Below, piece by piece: positions 9,800-17,065 of a DNA stretch of 34,859 nucleotides. Numbering within the stretch: the stretch's first letter is position 1; every line of letters begins with the position of its first letter. Position numbers and translations under genes: made by a program. Origin of the DNA: CAWHPS01 sp963831235 (GTDB lineage Bacteria > Fibrobacterota > OXYB2-FULL-49-7 > JAEUSG01); NCBI GenBank assembly GCA_963831235.1, contig CAWHPS010000002.1:1-34859 (forward strand), read 5' to 3'. The notes below the pieces were generated by a model, which saw nothing but the letters and a program-made list of their open reading frames with translations, made no database searches and had not been told where the DNA came from.

Positions 9800-9843
9800 T
9801 TAAATTAACGTTATATTTAAAAGACTTTAATACGTTAATTTAA
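9800..9843 (-). promoter_or_regulatory. Probable rep operator (11-bp inverted repeat)
   Basis: TTAAATTAACG (9800-9810) and CGTTAATTTAA (9833-9843) are exact inverted copies separated by 22 bp of AT-rich sequence, 35 bp upstream of the rep start. Position and symmetry suit an operator bound by the initiator dimer; the AT-rich block could also serve origin melting. Confidence 0.5.
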
Positions 9844-9884
9844 CTGCCTTCAAAGCCTTGCTGAGCAAGGGAGACAGGTCATTC

Positions 9885-10000
9885 TTATACCTCATACTAC
9901 GGTAGCTTATACCTCATACTACGGAAAAAAGGGGTTTTTTATACCTCATACTACGGCCTTTTATACCTCATACTACGGTTCACGCTACCTCATACTACGG
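9885..10000. repeat. Origin iterons (five copies), probable oriV
   Basis: The 15-bp unit TACCTCATACTACGG occurs five times in the same orientation, with cores starting at 9888, 9910, 9942, 9964 and 9986; the first four copies share the extension TTATACCTCATACTACGG. Core-to-core distances are 22, 32, 22 and 22 bp, close to two or three helical turns. The array lies upstream of the rep gene with AT-rich sequence between, the usual layout of an iteron-controlled plasmid origin. Confidence 0.85.
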
Positions 10001-10003
10001 TGC

Positions 10004-10825
10004 CTAAAATCTCCATTTAAACACTAAGAGACCAGCATCAATGGCTGATAATGCAACCAAAGAAAAGCCGAGGAAAGACTCTTTATGATATTTGGCTCTA
10101 AGTGAATCAAAATTATGCTGCCGTTGTTCTGGTAGTGCTTGGTCAAAAGATGAATTTCCAGGCATATAGGCATTGTAATCGGAAAGTGTTGAATTAGCCC
10201 TTAGAAGATAATAAGACCCGCCAATTACGGAAATTATCCCTGCAGCAACAAAATAGTAGCGATAATGATGAATAAAAGAAGGCTTCTGTGCTGCCGGAAC
10301 CTTTGGTACTAAAATTGGAGTAACGATTAACGAGGGTATAAAAACATAGGAAAAAGGTTTCATATCAGGAACCGGAACAATTGACCCTGCAATGGAAAGA
10401 TGCCATTGGCCGTTATATCCAAAGATGCAGTTGTCGAGAAATACAGATTGAGAATCAATGGCGGTGATACCGGCTGTTGAGTTTGCGATAAAACAATATG
10501 AAAGATGCGCGGTTCCTTTTTTAATTTCTATCCCGTTCCAATCAAAAGATGAAGTAGTTTCAACAGTGTCCTGAACGGAGGTTAAAGAAATGGGGGAATC
10601 TTTGGTACCATCCGCAAGAAAAACGCCGCCGGTTAAGATAATGCCGGCAAAAGGAGAAAAAAGAACCTCACTCCCCTTCCGGATCGTCAGCGTGTCGCCT
10701 GCAGGGACTTCGATGGGCTTTGAAACAAGGAGATATTTACCTGACCGGACTGCAAGATCATCGAGGGGCCTGTTTACGGCCATTGTAATAACAGAAAGAA
10801 AAAGGGAAAGAATGATAGTTTTCAA
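10004..10825 (-). CDS. Exported/membrane beta-helix-like protein, kinase partner
   Basis: A 273-residue protein with signal peptide MKTIILSLFLSVITMA. The first 150 residues resemble a short right-handed beta-helix (DTLTIRKGSEVLFSPFAGIILTGGVFLADGTKDSPISLTSV, WNGIEIKKGTAHLSYCFIANS), as in many surface proteins of this group. Two hydrophobic segments follow (YYFVAAGIISVIGGSYYLL and FLGFSLVALSAIDAGLLVF). Its ATG overlaps the kinase stop codon by four bases, so the two are translationally coupled and probably work together, for example as kinase and envelope partner. The stop lies three bases from the last origin iteron. Function unknown. Confidence 0.7.
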   Translation of the reverse strand: MKTIILSLFLSVITMAVNRPLDDLAVRSGKYLLVSKPIEVPAGDTLTIRKGSEVLFSPFAGIILTGGVFLADGTKDSPISLTSVQDTVETTSSFDWNGIEIKKGTAHLSYCFIANSTAGITAIDSQSVFLDNCIFGYNGQWHLSIAGSIVPVPDMKPFSYVFIPSLIVTPILVPKVPAAQKPSFIHHYRYYFVAAGIISVIGGSYYLLRANSTLSDYNAYMPGNSSFDQALPEQRQHNFDSLRAKYHKESFLGFSLVALSAIDAGLLVFKWRF

Positions 10826-12375
10826 TTTACACCCTCTTTAAGAGCTGATTCAGCTTCAATGTGTTCTGCTGAACCCACTGGATAAAGATTAAGAACAGAC
10901 TGCCATGATGCAATAAAATTTGTTGAAGGCACAAGCCCCTGTTTAAAAAGGGCTGTTGTTGATTTTGCTGACCAGTAAACGCAAGAGCGGACAACACCCT
11001 GACGCGGAAGGCTGGAAGGCGTCTTAAGAGCGGACTGGAAGGACGCTAGTGCGTCGGCTGGACGACCTGCAGAGAGGAAGCCCCTCCCCTGCTCTATCAG
11101 GATGGAAACAGAGTCTTTTGGGACCACGATTGGGGTGGTTGGCACGGCAGACGCTTTAGGATGCATTTTAAGGGGGGGGTCTGGATTTGAGCGGGAAAGG
11201 GCCATGGAATGTCTGGATGTTGTGACAAGAGCTGAATTAGGCGGCGTCTGTGATGTTGTGGACAAGGATTCAGGAGGTTGAGCGGGAGATTGCATAGGGG
11301 TTGGGATAGAAGAAATTGGGGACGGTGTAATTGGAGTGGAAGAATAATAATGGCGGATAAGGAAAAAGGAGATTATGGCAAGTAGGAGAAGAGAAGCAAA
11401 TGCGAACCATGATTTATGGGATTTACTTGATTGCCTTGATAATTCAAAAGAAGGGCTTCTGGATTCAAGGAAAGATTGGATAATTTCTGTTGAAGAGGAT
11501 ATCTCCGATGGAGTGGAGAGAGAACGGAGTGCTGTAAGGCAGGCCTGTGAGTTCTCGAAACGATCCGTTGGGGTGAGAGCTATACATTTACGGACAAAGG
11601 AAAGAACGGGAATGGGAAGATTTCGGACAAGTGTTTCGAGGGGCGGTATTTTTCCGGACGCTTTAGCGGCAAGAAGGGAAGTAAGGTCCATTTGCGGAAA
11701 AGCAGGTACACCGGAAAGTATTTCGTAGAGGCAGATGCCGACCTGATAAATGTCGCTCCTAAAATCGAGGTCACCACCTGCGCAAGCCTCGGGGGACATG
11801 TAGGCAACCGTGCCGGGGACGGTACCAGCAACCGTGTGAATGGAAAAATCAACGGGCCTGGCAATGCCGAAGTCCATGAGTTTTGGAATGCCGTCTGTAT
11901 TGATGATGATGTTGGCGGGCTTCAGGTCCCTGTGAATGATACCAACATGTTGTTTGTCGTAGAGCGTGTATTTAACTGAGTGGGCGTAGGTAAGCGCTTC
12001 GAGGATCCCGCGGATAATAACAAGGGCAACCGGTAGCGGCAGCCCTCCCCTCTTTGATATGACGGAAGCAAGTGATGGCCCAGCGATGTATTCCATTTCG
12101 ATGTATGGAAGACCGCCTGTTGTCTGACCGAAATTGTAACAATGGACGATATTGGGATGAATAAGTTTTGAATTAATACGGGCTTCGGTGGAAAAACGGT
12201 CGCGGACATCCGTTTCCGCGTCCGGGGACATGACTTTAACGGCCCGGTGGATTTCCATGGTCTCGGCCCAGGTTTTGTAAACATAGGCGGATCCGCCCGT
12301 GCTGATAAGAGACAGCACGATGCCGGAACCGATCCTCTCCCCTTCTATGGGAAGTTTTGCCGTCTGTTCGGACAT
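10822..12375 (-). CDS. Membrane-anchored PknB-like Ser/Thr protein kinase
   Basis: A 517-residue protein with a complete kinase domain at about residues 15-285: glycine-rich loop ISTGGSAYVYK, catalytic Lys in AVKVM (K47), Glu in TEAR (E64), HRDLKPAN (148-155), DFG (168-170) and SPE (194-196). A transmembrane helix follows at about 323-341 (WFAFASLLLLAIISFFLIR). The C-terminal, presumably external, part is a Pro/Ser/Thr-rich linker and a TPR-like segment (ILIEQGRGFLSAGRPADALASFQSAL). It forms an operon with the beta-helix-like protein downstream. The start codon is 19 bp from the nearest GACTATAGTC-type site, so the partition protein may control this operon. Hanks-type kinases are uncommon cargo next to a plasmid origin. 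Confidence 0.93.
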   Translation of the reverse strand: MSEQTAKLPIEGERIGSGIVLSLISTGGSAYVYKTWAETMEIHRAVKVMSPDAETDVRDRFSTEARINSKLIHPNIVHCYNFGQTTGGLPYIEMEYIAGPSLASVISKRGGLPLPVALVIIRGILEALTYAHSVKYTLYDKQHVGIIHRDLKPANIIINTDGIPKLMDFGIARPVDFSIHTVAGTVPGTVAYMSPEACAGGDLDFRSDIYQVGICLYEILSGVPAFPQMDLTSLLAAKASGKIPPLETLVRNLPIPVLSFVRKCIALTPTDRFENSQACLTALRSLSTPSEISSSTEIIQSFLESRSPSFELSRQSSKSHKSWFAFASLLLLAIISFFLIRHYYSSTPITPSPISSIPTPMQSPAQPPESLSTTSQTPPNSALVTTSRHSMALSRSNPDPPLKMHPKASAVPTTPIVVPKDSVSILIEQGRGFLSAGRPADALASFQSALKTPSSLPRQGVVRSCVYWSAKSTTALFKQGLVPSTNFIASWQSVLNLYPVGSAEHIEAESALKEGVN

Positions 12376-12393
12376 TTTACAGGTATGACCTTT

Positions 12394-12446
12394 CCATAGT
12401 CAAATCAACTATAGTCGATTTAGCTATAGTCGAAACGACTATAGTA
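12394..12446. repeat. 15-bp-period palindrome array I (upstream of kinase)
   Basis: Four sites of the form CTATAGTC start at 12394, 12409, 12424 and 12439, exactly 15 bp apart; the fuller motif is GACTATAGTC, a palindrome. The block is non-coding in any convincing frame and lies immediately upstream of the kinase start, where a bound protein could affect transcription. Same motif and period as in the neighbouring coding array. Confidence 0.9.
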
Positions 12447-12461
12447 ACCCTAATCCCCCGG

Positions 12462-12489
12462 CCCCTTCTCCCGATTACAGGAGAAGGGG
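12462..12489. repeat. Hairpin, CCCCTTCTCC / GGAGAAGGGG
   Basis: A perfect 10-bp stem with an 8-base loop lies between arrays I and II. Neither side has a clear U-run, so it may be a Rho-independent terminator of weak form for the partition operon, or part of the partition site. Apart from the two arrays and this hairpin, nothing gene-like is seen between 12376 and 12688. Confidence 0.55.
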
Positions 12490-12649
12490 TGTCAGGATTA
12501 TGTTTAGGAGACATAACCGTTAAGCTTGCTTTCCATAATATTCCAATTTATGTTTGATAATGGCCAGTGCCTGATATTTTCTGCAAAAGAAATACAAAAA
12601 GATTGACGATGCCCCTCCCCTACCCTGCTTTTATCGTGTAACTTTCTGA

Positions 12650-12687
12650 CTATAGTTAAAATGACTATGGTCAAAACGGCTATAGTT
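12650..12687. repeat. 15-bp-period palindrome array II
   Basis: Three sites (CTATAGTT, CTATGGTC, CTATAGTT) start at 12650, 12665 and 12680, exactly 15 bp apart, immediately downstream of the stop codon of the winged-helix gene (12689). They repeat the motif and the spacing of the coding arrays. Confidence 0.88.
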
Positions 12688-12688
12688 G

Positions 12689-13447
12689 TCATTCTTTTTC
12701 ATCCGTTGGTTTGGATGTTACGCCATGAACCCTGTATCGGTTACCAAGTTTTCCGGAAGTTTCGATGATGGCAACCTGACCGCGGGAAATCAGATTTTGC
12801 ATGGCTGCGGGAACGCTCTTCCTGGTGATGCCGGATCGTCTGCTCAGGGTGTTCATGCTGATGAAACCCGTTTCCCCTCTGTGGCGGCCGCAGGATTCCC
12901 TTAAGAGATACATAAAGAGAACGATAACATTGGGGGACAGGTATGGAAACAAATTGTCCACCAGGTCCCACATGCAGTCCACGTTCCAGAAAAAGGAAGG
13001 TTTGACCATGGGCGATTCGACTATAGTCTTATTGACTATGGCAGGCTTTGGGGCGGCAGCGGGCCTTGCAATTTTAACAGGAGCCTGCGCTTTAGGGAGC
13101 GGGGCAGGGGAGGGGATGGATTTTTTAACCATAGTCGGTTTGACCATAGACTTATCGACTATGGTTTTATTGACTATAGCTGGTTTGACTATGGCCTTAT
13201 CGGCCATGGTCTTTTTAACTATGGTGGATTTGACTATGGTTATTTTGGGGATAGTCTTTTTGACTATAGCCTTATTAACCATAGTCGGTTTGACTATAGT
13301 TGATTTGACTATACTGTCTTTCTTCTTTTTTGGGACGGGGGAGGGGCGGCGGGGTTTATAAAGAGCGTCGAGTTTCTTGCGCGAATCCCCAAGCCCAAGG
13401 TTGGCAAAGGCGTCGGCCAGTCTGTTTTTTACGGTTGGCTTGCTCAT
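12689..13447 (-). CDS. ParB-like winged-helix partition protein encoded by its own repeat array
   Basis: A 252-residue protein whose ATG overlaps the parA stop by one base (TAATG), so the two are coupled. Residues 1-43 are basic, with a KKKK stretch. Residues 44-112 are about 13 pentapeptides of the form T/A/S-I/M-V-K/N/D-x, and three more occur at 136-150. Residues about 155-242 form a winged helix (LSPNVIVLFMYLLRES, GFISMNTLSRRSGITRKSVPAAMQNLISRGQVAIIETSGKLGN in two parts), like plasmid replication/partition and MarR-type DNA binders. Position after parA suggests the centromere-binding partner. The pentapeptides are encoded by 15-bp palindromic units that also occur outside the gene. Every Ile of the T/A/S-I-V units is ATA, a sign of selection on DNA. 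No ParB nuclease (CTPase) domain or ribbon-helix-helix is recognisable. Confidence 0.75.
   Translation of the reverse strand: MSKPTVKNRLADAFANLGLGDSRKKLDALYKPRRPSPVPKKKKDSIVKSTIVKPTMVNKAIVKKTIPKITIVKSTIVKKTMADKAIVKPAIVNKTIVDKSMVKPTMVKKSIPSPAPLPKAQAPVKIARPAAAPKPAIVNKTIVESPMVKPSFFWNVDCMWDLVDNLFPYLSPNVIVLFMYLLRESCGRHRGETGFISMNTLSRRSGITRKSVPAAMQNLISRGQVAIIETSGKLGNRYRVHGVTSKPTDEKE
13006..13043. repeat. 15-bp-period palindrome array III (coding)
   Basis: Sites CCATGGGC (13006), CTATAGTC (13021) and CTATGGCA (13036) are spaced 15 bp and encode AIVNK-TIVES-PMVKP just before the winged helix. The block is offset from array IV by 93 bp, a multiple of 3 but not of 15, separated by a Pro/Ala-rich linker. 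Confidence 0.85.
13129..13316. repeat. 15-bp-period palindrome array IV (coding, 13 units)
   Basis: Thirteen sites start at 13129 and recur every 15 bp without slippage up to 13309. Most are C[TC]AT[AG]G followed by TC, CC or TT; several full palindromes such as GACTATAGTC or GACCATGGTC are present. The unit encodes one pentapeptide of the winged-helix protein. One unit (13249) has GG in place of CT and gives TIP instead of TIV. Confidence 0.92.
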
Positions 13448-14391
13448 TATATGCCTTTGAGGAGTTCAATAGTGAGGTTACGATAGTCAACAGCCGCCCG
13501 GCTATTAGGGAAAGCATAGGTAACAGGTTCGTTCATTGCCTGTGCCTGGGTGACTTTGGCGTCGGTGCGTATCTGGCTTTTGAGGAGATAAGCACCGAAG
13601 TTTTTTCTTAAATGCTCGACCACCTGCAGCCCCATGTTGGTACGGGCATCCACCTTGGTGGGAAGCATACGGACATCAAAGGTATGCTCCGCATTTTCCT
13701 TAACCATGTCGAGAGTGTTTATAAGCTGCTGAAGGCCCTTAAGGCTGAAATACTCTGTTTCGACAGGGATAAGGGCCAGATCTGCCGCTATAAGGCCGGA
13801 AATGGTCATAAGGCCGAAGTTAGGGGGGCAGTCTATCAGAATCCAGTCATATTCAACGCTCAAGGTTTTTAACCTGTTAAAGAGCTTTTTTTCACGGCCT
13901 ATTTCAGAGGCCAGTTTTAAATCTATGGTGGCAAGGTCGATGCCGGATGGAATGATGCTAAGGTTCTCGTATTTCGTCTGTTTTATCGTTTCCTCTATTG
14001 GAATGGTTTTATTTATCAGCAGGTCATAAATCGTATAATTCAACTTGTCGGGGTTAAGCCCGAATGCGCTGGTTAGGCTTGCCTGTGGATCCGTATCAAC
14101 CAGCAACACTCTCTGGCCGCGGTCCGCGAGGCAGGCGCCAAGCATTTGAACCGTTGTGGTTTTGAGAACGCCGCCCTTTTGGTTTACTACTGCTACAACC
14201 TTCCGGCTGGTTTTCTTTTTCTTAAGACGGAGTATCTGATCGACCTGTTCCTGAGTAAAATAGCGCGTACCCTTCTTATCTCTTGTGGTATCGGGATGAG
14301 GCATTTGTTTATCTTCTTTAAGCCAGGTGTAAAGCGTTAGTTTGGAAACGCCCAGAATCTGAGCCACCTCACCGCTAGTATATTCTTTCAT
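13447..14391 (-). CDS. parA: ParA partition ATPase with N-terminal MerR-like HTH
   Basis: A 314-residue protein. Residues 1-55 form a MerR-like helix-turn-helix (YTSGEVAQILGVSKLTLYTWLKE, RYFTQEQVDQILRL), as in ParA proteins that repress their own operon. The ATPase domain carries the deviant Walker A KGGVLKTT (72-79, Leu where Gly is commonest), DTDPQ (99-103) and Walker B WILIDCPP. It segregates plasmid copies by ATP-dependent nucleoid binding together with a centromere-binding protein, here most likely the coupled downstream gene. The gene reads away from the divergent HU/IHF gene, with 176 bp between them. ParA is cytoplasmic and nucleoid-associated. Confidence 0.93.
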   Translation of the reverse strand: MKEYTSGEVAQILGVSKLTLYTWLKEDKQMPHPDTTRDKKGTRYFTQEQVDQILRLKKKKTSRKVVAVVNQKGGVLKTTTVQMLGACLADRGQRVLLVDTDPQASLTSAFGLNPDKLNYTIYDLLINKTIPIEETIKQTKYENLSIIPSGIDLATIDLKLASEIGREKKLFNRLKTLSVEYDWILIDCPPNFGLMTISGLIAADLALIPVETEYFSLKGLQQLINTLDMVKENAEHTFDVRMLPTKVDARTNMGLQVVEHLRKNFGAYLLKSQIRTDAKVTQAQAMNEPVTYAFPNSRAAVDYRNLTIELLKGI

Positions 14392-14567
14392 AGATAAAGG
14401 CCCCTTTGGAACAGTATATTTGTATGTACTTGTATATTAGATAATTAATATATTTGACAATATGCAAGGATAAAAAACAACTTGTTGGATGAAGTAAAAG
14501 ACTATGCCACAACAGAGGGTATTTATACAAGTTGCCGAAAATATAGGATTTTAAAATAGATAAGCCA
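14392..14567. promoter_or_regulatory. Divergent parA / HU promoter region
   Basis: A very AT-rich spacer between two divergent genes. Near the parA start the near-repeated TTGTATGTACTTGTATAT (about 14420-14438) is a candidate operator for the ParA HTH. TTGACA at 14454-14459 could be a -35 element for the HU-like gene, but no good -10 is correctly spaced. One isolated GACTATGCC at 14500 resembles the array motif and may be chance. Confidence 0.35.
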
Positions 14568-14879
14568 ATGTCTGTAACGAAAAAACATATTGCAGATGAG
14601 ATTGCATTCCGAACAGGATTGACGCAGGTTGATAGTGTAATTATTATTGAGGGGTTGTTGGAAGCAATTTCACGGGCGCTTATTGCAGGGGACAATATTG
14701 AAATCCGGAATTTCGGGAGTTTCAAACTAAAGAAGCGGAATGCTCATCTTGCAAGGAATCCGAGGACCGGAGAGAAGGTTGAAATAGGAGAGGGGAGAAA
14801 AGCGGTTTTTCAGGCGAGCAGGAAATTGAAAGACATGGTGAATAAAGACGACTCTGCACAGTCTCTGACGAAGATGTAA
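14568..14879 (+). CDS. HU/IHF-family DNA-bending protein
   Basis: A 103-residue protein with the whole HU/IHF fold: N-terminal helices (VTKKHIADEIAFRTGLTQVDSVIIIEGLLEAISRAL), the beta saddle (GDNIEIRNFGSFKLKKRNAHLARNP), and the arm with RNPRTGEKVEIGEGRKAVFQ, including the Pro that intercalates in DNA. The length and arm are nearer to IHF subunits than to the shortest HU. It bends DNA and would help origin activation and partition-complex assembly; its position beside parA fits a plasmid-encoded accessory factor. Confidence 0.93.
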   Translation: MSVTKKHIADEIAFRTGLTQVDSVIIIEGLLEAISRALIAGDNIEIRNFGSFKLKKRNAHLARNPRTGEKVEIGEGRKAVFQASRKLKDMVNKDDSAQSLTKM

Positions 14880-15012
14880 GAGACAGAAGAGAGAGAAGAC
14901 GGAAATGAAATAGGAGGAAACCGGTCGCACAAGGAGAAGAATGCCACGGTGGAGTTGTAGTGGTTAGATTATTAAAAGTGTGGAAATTATACCGGAAAAG
15001 CATATAATTTGT

Positions 15013-15080
15013 TACTAATTGGAATTGATTAGATCAATTCCAATTAGTAGTTGGGCCGGACGATGCAGCGCCGCCCAACT
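15013..15080. repeat. Two adjoining perfect hairpins after the HU gene
   Basis: The first has 17-bp exact arms with a TAG loop (15013-15049). The second has AGTTGGGC (15049-15056) paired with GCCCAACT (15073-15080). The GGACGATGCAGCGC stretch in its loop, with the following CTGTAATTG...CAATTAAG, is shared with blocks at about 21295-21355 and in part 21865-21900. No gene is seen in 14880-15351. Confidence 0.75.
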
Positions 15081-15134
15081 CGCGCACTGTAATTGATGCG
15101 GAGCACAATTAAGTGTAATGAAGAGAGGATCACG

Positions 15135-15192
15135 AAATCCGGTGCCAAGATAAACGTAACTGAAAAGCACCTTGCGTAACGGCACCGGATTT
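15135..15192. repeat. CCGG-type hairpin 1 (AAATCCGGTGCC arms)
   Basis: AAATCCGGTGCC (15135-15146) and GGCACCGGATTT (15181-15192) are perfect 12-bp arms around a 34-base loop containing GTAACTGAAAAGCAC. Related hairpins are at 15233-15279, 21114-21161 and 21381-21423, and a lone left arm is at 15305-15316, just upstream of the split exported-protein gene. Confidence 0.8.
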
Positions 15193-15232
15193 AAGGCATG
15201 CGTATTCGAGGGCTGTGAAAATACCAGGAAGA

Positions 15233-15279
15233 CCGGCGCGTCACTTGCGTAACTAAGGGAATAGACTTAATTGCGCCGG
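15233..15279. repeat. CCGG-type hairpin 2 (CCGGCGC arms)
   Basis: CCGGCGC (15233-15239) and GCGCCGG (15273-15279) enclose a 33-base loop with ACTTGCGTAAC, a phrase also present in hairpin 1 (CTTGCGTAAC). Confidence 0.7.
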
Positions 15280-15351
15280 ATTTTAAGAAAAGAAATTTGA
15301 AGAGAAATCCGGTGCCAAAGCAAATTTAACGAAAAAGGAACGACATAAAGA

Positions 15352-16697
15352 ATGTTTAACAAACCTCGGATTAAGTGGAGCATTCTTATTTTGATGATAA
15401 TAAATATAAGCACCTATTGTCAAAGAGACATGAGCGAAGCAGAGAAAAGACAAGAACTGGAGCTTGCTAACCAATATATTCGGAAAACAATTTATCTTTA
15501 TCCAGCTATAGTATATAAGACAAACAACTATAAATTGCCATTATTGGAGCCGGGACTTCTTAAACTTTATAAAGGCCTAATAACTAGTTTTAAGAGGGTC
15601 TTTGTTGACGAACTGCCGGCTGAATGTCTTGCAAATATTAGATCGATTAATCTTATGCCAGATAAAGAAATAATGGATGTTGCGGATAAAATATTCGACC
15701 AAAATAGTTTGTCATTGATAAAGCGAGATATTATTGAGAAGGCAAATGAAAGGGCTAAATATTTATTAAATGAAGGCCAAATCAATTCATTCATATCATC
15801 TAAGACTAAATCGTCGGCCGTAACAATAGCTGAAGAGAATATACTATTGAATGAAATTTATGTAGCATTTCCTGTATTCGCTCTAAATAATACATACTAT
15901 ATGTTACACAATTGGATTCCATATACGCCGATTGCAGGCATTCCAACGGACTATGGAAAGGTATTATATCGCGAAAATATTAAAGGAGGAAAGGAATATG
16001 GGTTTTATAGTGACGTTTTTATAGGGCTAGATATTTACAAACTGAAGATAAGAGATAATCTAAAAGGCCAATATGCCCTTGTAGCTCAAATCAGGGTTGA
16101 ACCAAGAGCCATAGAAATACTTGATGACGATAAGATTGATTTTGACTGTTGCAACCAATTTTGGGGTGGATATACAAATCGTGAGATGAACTATGTAAGG
16201 TACAAACTAAAAAAGGAAATGCTCGAAAATCCTTTAATAGGATTAATATTTCAAGTAATAGGAGGAAATGGCAATGTAATTCAAACTACAATACCGAGCA
16301 AGGAAATTGAGGATCTAAAGGTAAATGATTTTTATGACATTTACGAAATTGAGGAACGAGACAGTAAAATAATAAATAGGAAAACCGGAACAGGATATAT
16401 TCTGAAAATAGGCGAGAGAACCGATAGCGTTTATGGTATTTATGAAGGACAACACCCTGTACAAATAAAAATGCTTGCGGGAAATGCTGATGTTGGAAGA
16501 GGGCTGCTTGAAAGAAATTATGATGATTGGTCTGAGGGAATAAGAGCAGGCTATGGATTTGGTGGGATAAATTTAAAAAGCATTAAAACCAAAGAAGGGA
16601 TAATAGAACGCTTTAAGGTTGACAATATACACAATCTCTCTTTAACAACAAAATTGATGAGCAAATCAAATTTATCCTATTTAAGCAGGTTTGGGGC
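15352..16697 (+). pseudogene. Exported/outer-membrane protein, 5' part (split by IS)
   Basis: ATG at 15352 opens a frame that begins with a probable signal peptide (MFNKPRIKWSILILMIINISTYC, whose final Cys could be a lipobox-like site). The rest has no family I recognise: a helical first 140 residues, then beta-rich sequence (KYEQFYSDV-like strands, GKEYGFYSDVFIGLDIYKLKIRD). Reading runs into the IS at 16698, which adds an artificial tail and stop at 16755. Joining to 18223 restores one frame (…FGA-NVDAYVG…) and a 587-residue protein ending in FLTFGL, a beta-barrel-like C-terminus. An outer-membrane location is inference. Confidence 0.8.
16688..16697. repeat. Target-site duplication of the IS, left copy
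   Basis: GGTTTGGGGC directly precedes the left terminal repeat of the IS and is repeated exactly at 18213-18222. Confidence 0.95.
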
Positions 16698-16725
16698 CAG
16701 GGCAATCGCATTAAAATTCGCCACT

Positions 16726-16965
16726 TTATTTCTTATTGTCAACGGTAATACGTGACACACGATCCGTTCTTGTTCTTGCAGTTACTTTGTTAGACTTGCC
16801 AGTTCTAATCATTTTCATGCACTTTACTGTTTCAACCTCCCATTCCACAATTTCGCGTTTCTTGAAATTCATCGCTTTTGCCAAAGCATTGGGAAAATTA
16901 ACATACCACTGATTTCCTTTCTTCCGTGAGATGAGTTGAATCGTTGTTGGATAGCCCATGCCCAA
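16726..16965 (-). CDS. IS passenger: AbrB/SpoVT-like small protein
   Basis: A 79-residue protein (MGMGYPTTIQLISRKKGNQWYVNFPNALAKAMNF...). The pattern WYVNFPNALAKAMNFKKREIVEWEVE resembles the swapped-hairpin AbrB/MazE fold, which binds palindromic DNA as dimers. It lies wholly inside the IS, reads toward the left terminal repeat and starts 101 bp from the transposase. AAAGGAATT upstream of its ATG is a plausible ribosome-binding site. A perfect palindrome lies directly upstream and is a likely operator. The basic C-terminal tail may also contact DNA. A role as repressor or assistant of transposition is inference from position. Confidence 0.7.
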   Translation of the reverse strand: MGMGYPTTIQLISRKKGNQWYVNFPNALAKAMNFKKREIVEWEVETVKCMKMIRTGKSNKVTARTRTDRVSRITVDNKK

Positions 16966-16981
16966 TTCCTTTCTATTTAAG

Positions 16982-17007
16982 TAGCTCTACGGATATCCGT
17001 AGAGCTA
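16982..17007. promoter_or_regulatory. 26-bp perfect palindrome between passenger and transposase
   Basis: TAGCTCTACGGAT followed directly by its reverse complement, with no spacer. It sits between the divergent starts at 16965 and 17066, and TATTATAGTATAA just to the right is -10-like for the transposase. A bound dimer would cover both promoters. Confidence 0.75.
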
Positions 17008-17065
17008 TATTATAGTATAAAGAAGAGGCAATGTCCACATTTTATTTTACCTATAAGGGGGATTT

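Noticed and set aside
11375..11979. Plus-strand ORFs opposite the kinase gene
   Set aside because: Shadows of the kinase frame, which has all catalytic motifs and a translationally coupled neighbour.
12357..12557. Plus-strand 66-residue ORF with IVKSTIV-like sequence
   Set aside because: It is produced by the palindromic repeats of array I; it overlaps the kinase start and has no ribosome-binding site.
12394..13316. CRISPR array
   Set aside because: Units are 15 bp with no unique spacers of constant length, the largest blocks are protein-coding, and no cas gene is present.
12801..13361. Plus-strand 186-residue hydrophobic repeat protein
   Set aside because: Antisense to the coupled winged-helix gene; its repeats follow from the palindromes, and the minus frame has parA coupling and a winged-helix domain.
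15049..15080. Standard integron attC site
   Set aside because: GTTGGGC precedes GCCCAAC, the reverse of the RYYYAAC...GTTRRRY order, and no integrase gene is present. Kept only as a cassette-like possibility.
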